Positions 6,728 through 13,159 of a DNA stretch of 18,496 nucleotides are shown piece after piece. Source of the stretch: Planctomycetales bacterium. Lineage in GTDB: Bacteria > Planctomycetota > Phycisphaerae > SM23-33. The stretch lies in NCBI GenBank assembly GCA_030592655.1, contig JAUVIQ010000030.1, positions 1-18,496 of the forward strand, given 5' to 3'. The position numbers and the translations under genes are program-made. The notes under the pieces are model-generated. The model was not told the origin of the DNA and searched no databases. It saw only the letters and a program-made list of their open reading frames with translations. Position 1 is the first letter of the stretch; each line of letters opens with the position of its first letter.

Positions 6728-7729
6728 ATGGCTATAAAAGTTCGCTGTCAGCAGTGCCGTAAGAAAATATCCATCGATGAAGCCTTCGCCGGTGGTAACT
6801 GCCGATGTCCGTATTGCAAGGCGATAACGACAGTTTCCGTCAGGTCGGCGGTTTCCCGCGCAGCCAGACCCGACAGACCCGATACGCCGACAGCAGTGCC
6901 AGACTCACAAGTTCTGCAAATCGAATCGGCAGAAGCCGTCCCGCAGGCCAAACCGGTCAGGGTGCAGGGAATTGTAACGCTGGTGCTTTCGGGATTCCTG
7001 GCGCTGCTGCTGGTGGCCGGAGTGATTCTGATTGTGAAATATGTCGCGATGGGCGAATCGACGACTCCTAAAGGGCCTGCAGGCGCTAACGGTCAGGTTC
7101 ACAAGACAAACGGGAACGGAGCAGAGATACCCACCGACGACAACGGCGACGGCGAAAACCTTCCGCCGATGCCGGACCCGACCAATCCATTCACCGTCAA
7201 GGGGCCTAATGTAGCGGGGATGGGTATAACCGGGCCTGTGGTCTATGTGCTGGATGGGTCTTCGGGGACGCGGGATTTATATGATCCGATAGTGGCTGTC
7301 GTGCGATATTCGATCCTCGCGATGGGTTTGGGGGAAAAATTCAACGTAGTCGTCCTGAACGACGAAGGCTTCAATCCGCTCGGAGATAGATGGATAACCG
7401 GCGGCGAGGCTGGGGATGAGAAGGCAAAGCAGTTCCTGGCGGACTGCCAGCCTGAAGGTGAAACGGACCTGGCGGGCGGGATTCGCAGGGCAATGAAGGC
7501 GAACCCCAAAACCATCGTGGTGCTGACCGGCAAAGCCGTCGTCGGCGCGGACGAATTGGCGAAACAGGCCAAGCAGGCCGACGTCGGAATCTTTACCGTG
7601 ATGCTGGATTCGCCTCCCGATGCCGTCAAGGTGATGGAAAAACTCGCAGCCGATACATCAGGCCAATGCCGACAGTTCACAAGCGACGATCTGGTGAACT
7701 TGCTTTCAGAGGCATCGCCGCTGCCATAG
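6728..7729 (+). CDS. Zinc-ribbon / single-TM / VWA-like protein
   Basis: This 333-residue membrane protein of unknown role has three parts. A cytoplasmic zinc ribbon has Cys7, Cys10, Cys27 and Cys30 (CQQC...CPYC). A single membrane helix spans about residues 81-106 (LVLSGFLALLLVAGVILIV). After a Gly/Asn/Asp-rich linker (110-155) there is an extracytoplasmic domain with the von Willebrand A pattern. Its MIDAS-like site is incomplete: DGSSG (176-180) replaces DxSxS, ETDLAGG (245-251) supplies the threonine, and LTGKA (266-270) lacks the usual aspartate. Metal-dependent ligand binding is therefore doubtful. Similar zinc-ribbon/TM/VWA proteins are common in Planctomycetes. It starts 25 nt after sppA without a clear ribosome binding site, so it is probably co-transcribed and may act with the peptidase at the membrane (inference). 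Confidence 0.8.
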   Translation: MAIKVRCQQCRKKISIDEAFAGGNCRCPYCKAITTVSVRSAVSRAARPDRPDTPTAVPDSQVLQIESAEAVPQAKPVRVQGIVTLVLSGFLALLLVAGVILIVKYVAMGESTTPKGPAGANGQVHKTNGNGAEIPTDDNGDGENLPPMPDPTNPFTVKGPNVAGMGITGPVVYVLDGSSGTRDLYDPIVAVVRYSILAMGLGEKFNVVVLNDEGFNPLGDRWITGGEAGDEKAKQFLADCQPEGETDLAGGIRRAMKANPKTIVVLTGKAVVGADELAKQAKQADVGIFTVMLDSPPDAVKVMEKLAADTSGQCRQFTSDDLVNLLSEASPLP

Positions 7730-7769
7730 TATGTGTTACGGACTACTGTTCTGTCAATTTTCAATTGAT

Positions 7770-7824
7770 GGTGGCACAGGTTTGTAACCTGTGCCTATTA
7801 CACAGGTTACAAACCTGTGCCACC
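7770..7824. repeat. Perfect 55-bp palindromic hairpin (REP-like)
   Basis: Two 24-nt arms (7770-7793 and 7801-7824) are exact inverted copies around the 7-nt loop CCTATTA. Each arm is itself made of smaller palindromic parts (CACAGGTT...AACCTGTG). There is no T-run, so a terminator is not the first reading. It lies 41 bp after the VWA stop and 62 bp before the next start codon. Sequences of this kind (GGTGGCACAGG... with its mirror) recur in planctomycete and verrucomicrobial genomes, as far as I recall, and give false short proteins when translated. It shares GGTGGCACAGG with the element at 4826-4984. Confidence 0.92.
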
Positions 7825-7885
7825 CACAAATTCAAGGTTGACGGAGTACTACTACCAACGACATCAAAACCATAGGAGATGCACC

Positions 7886-9865
7886 ATGTCGAAATTTAGG
7901 AAGTTATCAATCACATTGGGTCTGGCTATAATTTTTTCATTAACCTCCGCTGTGTCGGCTCAAAAGGTGGACATTGCCGTCTATAACCCCGGCGCCGACG
8001 GTGGAACAAGCCTCGGTGAAGAAGGCATTATGAAATGCCTGAAATCCGCGAAAAATCTCGATGCCGATTTTGTTACCGATCTGTCACACGCCAGCCTCAG
8101 GAAATACAAAGTCCACGTTCTTCCGCTCGTTACGAAATTCGGCGACAAGGCAAAGGCGATGGACTGGCGGTGGGAGATAATAAACTACGTCCACGGCGGC
8201 GGAAGGATACTTCTGACCTCGGACAACACCGGTATCAGGGGCGAGATACCCGACAGCCTCTTTCCAACGATTATGGAGGGACACAGGACGGTCGGACGCA
8301 GGACGGTCAGACCCATAAGCATATATTCCGTCAACAAAGGCATAGAGCCGTTCAATCCGGCGTACCGATACCAGACGGAACTCCGCCGGGGAAGTAAGGG
8401 GGTTGTGTTTCTTCGGAACGACCGATGGGGCAATATCGGCATTGTCGGCAACTACGGCAAGGGGAAGGTATTGGCGCTCGGCTTCCCGCTGGGCGTCGCA
8501 TCATCCTCAAGAGGATACCGTCGGAAACAAAGGTATTCGGGTAACAAGGATGTCGTCCCTCAAGGACAGGAAGCGAAGATGCTGCTGAACGCCATCGACT
8601 GGCTCGCCGGCGAGGAAAGGTACGAGATTCCCAACGTATGGATAGAGGCCCGCAAACTCAAACCCCTTAACAAGGGTCCATCGCGGATCCTGGATTCGGG
8701 CGCTGAAGGCGGTCCTGTCAGGCTCAAAGCCGGAGCGGCTGCGGTGGATATAACGCCGCTGAATCCCGTGGGCAAAACCCGTATTTTATCAGGCCTGGGC
8801 AGACAAAGGCTCAAATGCAAGGGCGTACACGACCGCCTGATGCTCAGGGCCCTGGTTCTGGATAACGGCAAGACCAAGGTAGCCATTATCGCCATAGACA
8901 AGATCCAAACTTTCGGTCGTGCTACAAGTAGCAGGATTCGCAAGGCAATAAAGGACAAGACGGGCATCGCCGAGAACAGTATCCTCATAAACTGCACGCA
9001 TTCCCATTCGTCAACAAGTTCCGGAGGCATTGACCTTCCCGCCAAGGCAATCGAGGCGGTCTGCCTTGCAAACAGTCGGCTTCGGAAAGCGAGGCTGGGC
9101 GTCGGATCGAAGATGATTTACGGAATCTGTGCCAATATCCGCAAGAGGTGGCACGACGATTACTCCGGGCTTTGGGGAAACCAGCAGCCCAATCCCGACA
9201 GCGTGATGAATAACGAATGCGGCGTTATCCGGGTGGAGGACGACAACAGGAAACTCATCGCCATTGTGGTCAATTACACGGGGACGCCGTCGTCGGCTGG
9301 AGGAACGCCGTACATCAGCGGGGACTACGCCGGAATCGCCACGCACCACCTTGAGAAGAAATTCGGCTGCACGGCCATGTTCCTCCAGGGCTTCCAGGGC
9401 AACGTCTTTACCAGCGCATTCCGCATCAACAGGACGATTAAGGACGCCGAGCGCCTGGGGAAGAAACTTTCCGACGAGGTTATTTCCATTGTTCCGCACA
9501 TAGACGTCAAAAGTCAGATAAAACTTGCCGCGACACATAAGTACATCTCGCTTCCGACGAAGAAAGGCGCCATTGAAACTGAAACCCAGACACTGCTGAT
9601 CGGCGATTGTCTGCTTATCTTCAGCGAACTGGAAGTTTATGTGGAGATAGGTTTGAGGCTTAAGAGGGCGCTGTCAAAGAGGTTTTCTCACGTATTCTGC
9701 TGCGGTGTTGGCAGATTGTGCGGCAGGTACCTGTCCTGGCGGCGTGGCTTCGGAGTCGAGCATCGGACCGCCGACGCACGGAAGGAGGCGTATTCCGAGG
9801 ACGGCGAAGGCGTCATGGTGAAAAATTTCATGAAAATGGCAACAGATGTGGAAAAGAGCAAATAA
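7886..9865 (+). CDS. Secreted protein: amidotransferase-like plus ceramidase-like domains
   Basis: This 659-residue protein has a Sec signal peptide (residues 1-25, ending SAVSA). Residues 27-245 resemble the class I glutamine amidotransferase/ThuA/BPL-N fold, with beta-strands such as VDIAVYN and a YVHGGGRILLTSDNTG loop. I see no catalytic cysteine triad. Residues 280 to about 650 match the neutral/alkaline ceramidase N-terminal family: AAAVDITPLNPVG (284-296), GVHDRLMLRALVLD (313-326), the zinc-ligand loop NCTHSHS (369-375) and AMFLQGFQGNVF (497-508). At the place where family members usually have a Cys-His-Pro zinc ligand, this one reads VNYTGTP (462-468). The ceramidase C-terminal domain is absent. 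ATG 7886 follows AGGAG by 7 nt. The substrate is unknown; ceramide hydrolysis should not be assumed. Confidence 0.82.
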   Translation: MSKFRKLSITLGLAIIFSLTSAVSAQKVDIAVYNPGADGGTSLGEEGIMKCLKSAKNLDADFVTDLSHASLRKYKVHVLPLVTKFGDKAKAMDWRWEIINYVHGGGRILLTSDNTGIRGEIPDSLFPTIMEGHRTVGRRTVRPISIYSVNKGIEPFNPAYRYQTELRRGSKGVVFLRNDRWGNIGIVGNYGKGKVLALGFPLGVASSSRGYRRKQRYSGNKDVVPQGQEAKMLLNAIDWLAGEERYEIPNVWIEARKLKPLNKGPSRILDSGAEGGPVRLKAGAAAVDITPLNPVGKTRILSGLGRQRLKCKGVHDRLMLRALVLDNGKTKVAIIAIDKIQTFGRATSSRIRKAIKDKTGIAENSILINCTHSHSSTSSGGIDLPAKAIEAVCLANSRLRKARLGVGSKMIYGICANIRKRWHDDYSGLWGNQQPNPDSVMNNECGVIRVEDDNRKLIAIVVNYTGTPSSAGGTPYISGDYAGIATHHLEKKFGCTAMFLQGFQGNVFTSAFRINRTIKDAERLGKKLSDEVISIVPHIDVKSQIKLAATHKYISLPTKKGAIETETQTLLIGDCLLIFSELEVYVEIGLRLKRALSKRFSHVFCCGVGRLCGRYLSWRRGFGVEHRTADARKEAYSEDGEGVMVKNFMKMATDVEKSK

Positions 9866-9875
9866 GAAAGATTTT

Positions 9876-9941
9876 TCAGAAATTCCAACTCGCTAGTTCC
9901 GGCGGGGAAAGTATCTCAACGCGGACAATTCGCCAGCCCGC
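9876..9941 (-). pseudogene. Copy A of a 66-bp direct repeat: detached 3' end of the NTF2-like gene
   Basis: Read on the minus strand, this encodes the same last 21 residues and TGA stop (AGWRIVRVEILSPPELASWN, then F) as the gene at 12115-12678. The copies align without gaps, 63 of 66 bases identical. All three differences are third-position and silent: GCG/GCA, ATT/ATC and CTA/CTG. Upstream homology stops abruptly at 9942, so only a gene end remains. It lies convergent to, and 10 bp beyond, the ceramidase-like gene. Confidence 0.88.
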
Positions 9942-9968
9942 ACCCCGGTTTCGCCGGCCTATTGATCC

Positions 9969-10018
9969 GACCCACAGCCTGCGGAAAACCGCAGACTGCG
10001 GGTCCAACAACTTTTTCT
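9969..10018 (+). terminator. Probable intrinsic terminator of the ceramidase-like gene
   Basis: A GC-rich stem (9969-9984 with 9989-10004) of 16 pairs with two mismatches closes on an AAAA loop. It is followed within seven bases by CTTTTTCT (10011-10018). This fits a rho-independent terminator for the plus-strand gene ending at 9865, about 100 nt upstream, although the T-run is slightly distant. Confidence 0.5.
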
Positions 10019-10022
10019 ATCG

Positions 10023-10077
10023 CCGTACGGTTCGATCCCGACATACGTCGGGACTTACCGCAAGCCGGCAACGGTAA
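10023..10077. repeat. Cluster of short palindromes
   Basis: Three adjacent small inverted repeats follow one another: CCGTACGG (10023-10030), TCCCGAC-ATAC-GTCGGGA (10036-10053) and TTACCG...CGGTAA (10055-10077). They lie just beyond the PEP-CTERM stop codon on the minus strand and may protect or end that transcript. Together with the stem at 9969 they make most of the 9942-10097 gap foldable, as in dispersed REP-like sequence. No gene is visible here. Confidence 0.5.
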
Positions 10078-10097
10078 AACTGGCTGCTGACTACCGG

Positions 10098-10706
10098 TTA
10101 CTGCCGACGGCGGCGGATAAGAACTCCCAGTCCACCAATACCCAGCAGCGCCAGCGTCGCCGGCTCGGGAACTATATGCACGCCGTTCAACGCAGGGGTT
10201 TGACCAGTGCATGTTACCACCAGATCGCCGCCGGCATTCCGAGAGATACCGGAAAATGAGGCAACGTTACCAGCGACTTCGGTGCAACCGGATATACTGA
10301 ACGTCTGGCTGGTTCCATTAATGTCCACGGTAATATTACATGGGCCAATACTGTATCCGGTCGTGAAGATCACGTCCAAATCGTAACTCAAGTCCGGCAC
10401 TGCCTCTATCGTCATTACTATACCACCAGCTGCCTGGCTATAGTAGGCATCCGTGGCGACCGCATCCGGATAGCCGGTGGAATTGGTTCCGCTACAAGAA
10501 AACGGCCCACCGAGACCGGTGATGCCATAATTGTACTGGGTGGAGTCGTCCCAGTCGGTTACAGTACCAGAGTCGGACGTGATGGTATCCCACCCCGACT
10601 CGCTGCCGCTATTCGACGACAAGTCGATCTGCATAAGCACCGCCTGCGCCGGTCCAGCCATCGCCAATACCGCCACTACTGCCAATAGAATCGTTACATT
10701 TCTCAT
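10098..10706 (-). CDS. PEP-CTERM sorting-domain secreted protein
   Basis: This 202-residue exported protein has a Sec signal peptide (1-22, cleavage after GPAQA) and a C-terminal PEP-CTERM signal starting at residue 179: VPEPATLALLGIGGLGVLI followed by a run of arginines. By analogy with the exosortase system this tail is cut by an exosortase as the protein moves to the cell surface or exopolysaccharide. The mature part is rich in Ser, Thr, Gly and Asp, carries few charges, and fits a beta-rich surface protein; I recognise no enzyme domain. Cysteines near residues 91, 146 and 157 may form disulfides. ATG 10706 is chosen because AGGAG (10714-10718 on the complement) lies 7 nt upstream and the signal peptide starts there. 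No exosortase gene is in the window. It has its own promoter rather than depending on the AraC gene upstream. Confidence 0.9.
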   Translation of the reverse strand: MRNVTILLAVVAVLAMAGPAQAVLMQIDLSSNSGSESGWDTITSDSGTVTDWDDSTQYNYGITGLGGPFSCSGTNSTGYPDAVATDAYYSQAAGGIVMTIEAVPDLSYDLDVIFTTGYSIGPCNITVDINGTSQTFSISGCTEVAGNVASFSGISRNAGGDLVVTCTGQTPALNGVHIVPEPATLALLGIGGLGVLIRRRRQ

Positions 10707-10789
10707 CTTTGCTCTCCTTTCTGATAGGAATTTCCCGCGAAGCGCCCGGCGGCAACACACCGCCGATACAAACGCTCCACAATTACAAA

Positions 10790-10888
10790 CTACTTCGCCT
10801 TACCGTTTTCTCTCCATTGCGCCTCCTTCTTTCGAAAATAGGGACTTGGGACTGGAAATCCGAAATCCATAATCTGCAATCGTTTCAT
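10790..10888 (-). CDS. Possible 32-residue leader peptide
   Basis: In the PEP-CTERM leader an ATG at 10888 opens a 32-codon frame (starting MKRLQIMDFGF, ending GKAK, then TAG). A GGAG lies seven bases before it, inside GGAGAAAGGAG. A second, overlapping mini-frame (MERKR) follows an AAGGAGG site within it. There are no codon runs typical of attenuators. It may be chance; it is listed because the leader is long and the ribosome site good. Confidence 0.25.
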   Translation of the reverse strand: MKRLQIMDFGFPVPSPYFRKKEAQWRENGKAK

Positions 10889-10988
10889 CTCCTTTCTCCG
10901 GACGCTTTCAACTCTGTCCGCGCCAGACGCCTCATGTTTTCAGACCTGTCATTTCGTGTTGCACCAGATTGATACTTCGATGATAGGA

Positions 10989-11017
10989 ATTGTACTATAA
11001 CACCTGAAAATTGTCAA
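10989..11017 (-). promoter_or_regulatory. Near-consensus sigma-70 promoter of the PEP-CTERM gene
   Basis: On the minus strand TTGACA (11012-11017) is followed by exactly 17 nt and TACAAT (10989-10994). Five of six -10 bases and all six -35 bases match consensus. Transcription should start near 10982, only about 30-60 bp beyond the AraC stop codon, giving the PEP-CTERM gene independent and probably strong expression. Confidence 0.8.
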
Positions 11018-11045
11018 TGGACGGGGGTAACTTTTTGTTGGACTA

Positions 11046-12071
11046 TTATGATTTGCGTCTTCGAGTGGAATTTCGGGGTCGGGGAGCCCGGGCCGCTTTG
11101 ACAGCCGCTCGGCGGTATCGGGCGGGGTTGACGCCGTTGATTCGGCGGAACAGACGGCTGAAATAGCAATGGTCATCGATCCCCACCAATAAGGCTATTT
11201 CGGAAACCTTCAATTCGGTCAGCAGGAGTTGCCTGGCGGTCTCCATGCGAACCTCCGCGAGGTACTGCATGAGGGTCATGCCGGTGGCGGTCTTGAACTC
11301 TCGACAGAGGTGCCCGGTGCTGCTGTCGGCCGCTTCGGCGATGTTCTCCAGGTTGATTGACATGTGGTAATTGGAATTGATAAATTCCTTGGCGGCCTGT
11401 ACCCTGCCGGGGAAATTCTTTGACTTTGATTTTACTGATTTGCGGCGCGATTGCGGGAATTCGCGGTCGAGTCTGTGGTGCATTGATACGATCGGTGAGC
11501 GCACGGAGAAGGAACTGGCCCGCAGGCATCGATGCATGAACTCGATGAGGATACCTTGCCCGACGCCGGCGTAATTGGGCGGCCTGGACCGGACCTCTTC
11601 CAGCAGAGAAGTCATCAGCCTGTTAAAGTGTCTGCCCCGAAGCAGATGAGGGCGGGTTGCTTCCAGTACGTCTTTTCGAGGCACGACGCGGAGTATCTGT
11701 GTCCAAACGGCCAGGGGATAAGTTCTCATCCACAAAGTCGAAGATGGTAGATCGGGATCGAGGTCGTCGATCAGGTGCGACGTCGCCTGGACCGGCGCGT
11801 GAGGGGTCCCAGCCGGTAGGAGCACCATCCTGCCAGGCGTAAAGATAAACGTCTTGTTACCTATGCAGTACGTCGCCTTGCCCGTCAACCCGATTGCAAG
11901 CTCTTCCCTGCGAAACCGCCCCTTGCGGCGCCCCTTGCATGGTTCCGTTTTATCACAGTCGTCGGGGGTAATCTGCTCCGGAAGGATCAGTTTGCCGATG
12001 CCGTCGCGCTCAATCCAGGGCAGGATTCGATCAGCGATAACATTGTGAATTGCTTCACGGATACTTTGCAT
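11046..12071 (-). CDS. AraC/XylS family transcriptional regulator
   Basis: This 341-residue regulator has an N-terminal cupin-like sensing domain (about residues 60-91, with FTPGRMVLLPAGTPH) and a C-terminal pair of helix-turn-helix motifs. The first is near 240-261 (NLENIAEAADSSTGHLCREF) and the second near 289-311, followed by the conserved NPARYRR. A basic, Arg-rich tail (about 322-341) extends past the domain. The ligand is unknown; family members often sense sugars. I chose ATG 12071. An in-frame GTG at 12098 would add nine residues. Neither has a good ribosome binding site. The gene begins 43 bp (16 bp with GTG) after the NTF2-like gene's stop, so the two are probably co-transcribed. 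It lies inside the segment bounded by the 66-bp direct repeats, next to the PEP-CTERM gene it may control. Confidence 0.9.
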   Translation of the reverse strand: MQSIREAIHNVIADRILPWIERDGIGKLILPEQITPDDCDKTEPCKGRRKGRFRREELAIGLTGKATYCIGNKTFIFTPGRMVLLPAGTPHAPVQATSHLIDDLDPDLPSSTLWMRTYPLAVWTQILRVVPRKDVLEATRPHLLRGRHFNRLMTSLLEEVRSRPPNYAGVGQGILIEFMHRCLRASSFSVRSPIVSMHHRLDREFPQSRRKSVKSKSKNFPGRVQAAKEFINSNYHMSINLENIAEAADSSTGHLCREFKTATGMTLMQYLAEVRMETARQLLLTELKVSEIALLVGIDDHCYFSRLFRRINGVNPARYRRAAVKAARAPRPRNSTRRRKS

Positions 12072-12114
12072 TGCTTCATCATACCATACCGCTTTCACGA
12101 AAAGTCATTTTGTC

Positions 12115-12180
12115 TCAGAAATTCCAACTCGCCAGTTCCGGCGGGGAAAGTATCTCAACGCGGACGATTCGCCAGCCTGC
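12115..12180 (-). repeat. Copy B of the 66-bp direct repeat (inside an intact gene)
   Basis: This is the partner of the copy at 9876-9941, in the same orientation 2,239 bp away. It starts exactly at the stop codon of the NTF2-like gene and covers its last 21 codons. Outside the 66 bases I find no further similarity on either side. Confidence 0.9.
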
Positions 12181-12678
12181 CTTGAGTCTGGCCCATTCCA
12201 GACGCCAGGCTGTATCGACGTACTCGTTGCTTTCCAGGATGACCCGAATCTTCACTTCCGTTACGGCCTTGTCGCCGGTGATGGTTGTTGCAGGTCCGAC
12301 GGTGTGGAAGCGATCGACAGGCCTGCGACGCAGCGCCATTCTACCGGTCTGGATTATTCCATTTTTATTGATAGTCCGTCCGCCGGAGGCAGGGGCGAGA
12401 CAGGACTCGTCGAGGTGTTCGACGACGACGTCCAGGTCGCCGGACTCGACGCTTCGAGCGATATCGGCTATGGCTGAATTTATCTGCTCAAGGTCCGTTT
12501 CCACGAAATACGACGTCAGTCCGACCGCCAGACCCAGCACGGGCGCGACAAGCAGCGCCAAAGTCCATCTTCGCGTCCGCCGACCATGCCAGATCGCAGC
12601 CACTGCCGCCTCGGCCACGATCAATATGATAAAAATCGCCAACGGCGTCTCAAAAAGCAATCGCTTCAGAGTTTCCAT
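12115..12678 (-). CDS. Two-TM protein with NTF2/SnoaL-like extracytoplasmic domain
   Basis: This 187-residue membrane protein of unknown function has two hydrophobic segments near the N-terminus (about 11-30 and 38-58), separated by a short basic loop (HGRRTRRW) that should be cytoplasmic. The rest (60-187) alternates helices and strands like the NTF2/SnoaL fold: an initial helix (EQINSAIADIARSVESGD), a strand-rich middle, and a final WRLEWARLKAGWRIVRVEI pair of strands. No catalytic residues are evident. The start is ATG 12678 without a ribosome binding site; a -10-like box sits seven bases upstream. Its final 66 bases are duplicated at 9876-9941. It is probably the first gene of an operon with the AraC regulator and is divergent from the MerR-like gene. 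Confidence 0.78.
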   Translation of the reverse strand: METLKRLLFETPLAIFIILIVAEAAVAAIWHGRRTRRWTLALLVAPVLGLAVGLTSYFVETDLEQINSAIADIARSVESGDLDVVVEHLDESCLAPASGGRTINKNGIIQTGRMALRRRPVDRFHTVGPATTITGDKAVTEVKIRVILESNEYVDTAWRLEWARLKAGWRIVRVEILSPPELASWNF

Positions 12679-12685
12679 ATCGGGA

Positions 12686-12713
12686 ATCTAACGTTACCCC
12701 AAATGCAAGTCCA
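12686..12713 (-). promoter_or_regulatory. Possible leaderless promoter of the NTF2-like gene
   Basis: On the minus strand TTAGAT (12686-12691) lies seven bases before ATG 12678. TGGACT (12708-12713) is 16 nt further upstream and matches four of six -35 bases. The spacing repeats that of the sppA promoter and the gene lacks a ribosome binding site. The boxes are weaker, so confidence is low. Confidence 0.35.
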
Positions 12714-12779
12714 TAAGAATCCGAAGCGCGCTAAAGTTTCATCCCCGTCCGTTACGATAACATTGGAGAGATACTCGTC

Positions 12780-13022
12780 ATGCCGAAAACAGTGTCTGAA
12801 AAAACGATGAAGATCGGCGAGGCCGCCAATGCAGCCGACGTCTCGGCGCAGACGATCGAGTACTACATCATGCTGGGACTGGTTACACCCATAACCACTA
12901 CCGGTTCACGCAGGCGCTCCTTCGATAAAAAAACCGTCAAAAGGATCAAACTCATCCGCGAACTCAACGACAGCGGGTACACACTCCGCGAAATCCGCAC
13001 GACATGGCTACGGAAGCGGTGA
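12780..13022 (+). CDS. Small single-domain MerR-type HTH protein
   Basis: This 80-residue protein is only a MerR-type winged helix. KIGEAANAADVSAQTIEYY (11-29) is the helix-turn-helix, LGLVTP the usual turn, then a recognition wing (RRRSFDKKTVKRIKLI) and a second helical part (YTLREIRTTW). The coiled coil and effector domain that make normal MerR proteins 120 residues or longer are missing, so it is either a minimal DNA-binding protein or an adaptor. ATG 12780 is preceded by GGAGAG (12765-12770), nine bases upstream, which supports the start. It is divergent from the NTF2-like/AraC pair across a 101-bp gap and may control that gap. The frame ends naturally, with no downstream continuation of a longer MerR in other frames that I can see. 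Confidence 0.82.
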   Translation: MPKTVSEKTMKIGEAANAADVSAQTIEYYIMLGLVTPITTTGSRRRSFDKKTVKRIKLIRELNDSGYTLREIRTTWLRKR

Positions 13023-13075
13023 ACCGACTCCGAAAACCGCACAACGCAACCTGTTCGAGAATCATTATCCTGCGC

Positions 13076-13104
13076 TTGACATGCCCGCCTTCGTTCTCTA
13101 TTAT
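13076..13104 (+). promoter_or_regulatory. Near-consensus promoter of the secreted helical-repeat gene
   Basis: TTGACA (13076-13081), a 17-nt spacer and TATTAT (13099-13104) form a strong sigma-70 match. The start point should be near 13111, leaving a leader of about 50 nt with the AAGGGAAG site before ATG 13160. The ABC importer genes further on could be read from it too. Confidence 0.8.
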
Positions 13105-13159
13105 CATCACATCTTAAATACGGTTTTTTTCAGAACTCCACCGAAAGGGAAGACTCATT

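Larger units (their letters stand above)
10707..11045 (-). other. Long leader region of the PEP-CTERM gene
   Basis: This 339-bp gap separates the AraC stop from the PEP-CTERM start. It contains a near-consensus promoter (10989-11017), so the transcript would carry about 275 nt of untranslated leader. Inside it are two Shine-Dalgarno-like sites, GGAG and AAGGAGG, each followed by short open frames, of which the 32-codon one is listed separately. I see no recognised riboswitch and no strong terminator hairpin. Confidence 0.5.

Noticed and set aside
7835..7870. Promoter TTGACG with ACATCA before the ceramidase-like gene
   Set aside because: The -35 is good but the -10 at the right spacing is poor, so I did not list it.
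9680..9865. Frameshift near the end of the ceramidase-like gene
   Set aside because: The tail looked atypical, but the other frames give no better family match and the natural stop is followed by a terminator-like stem.
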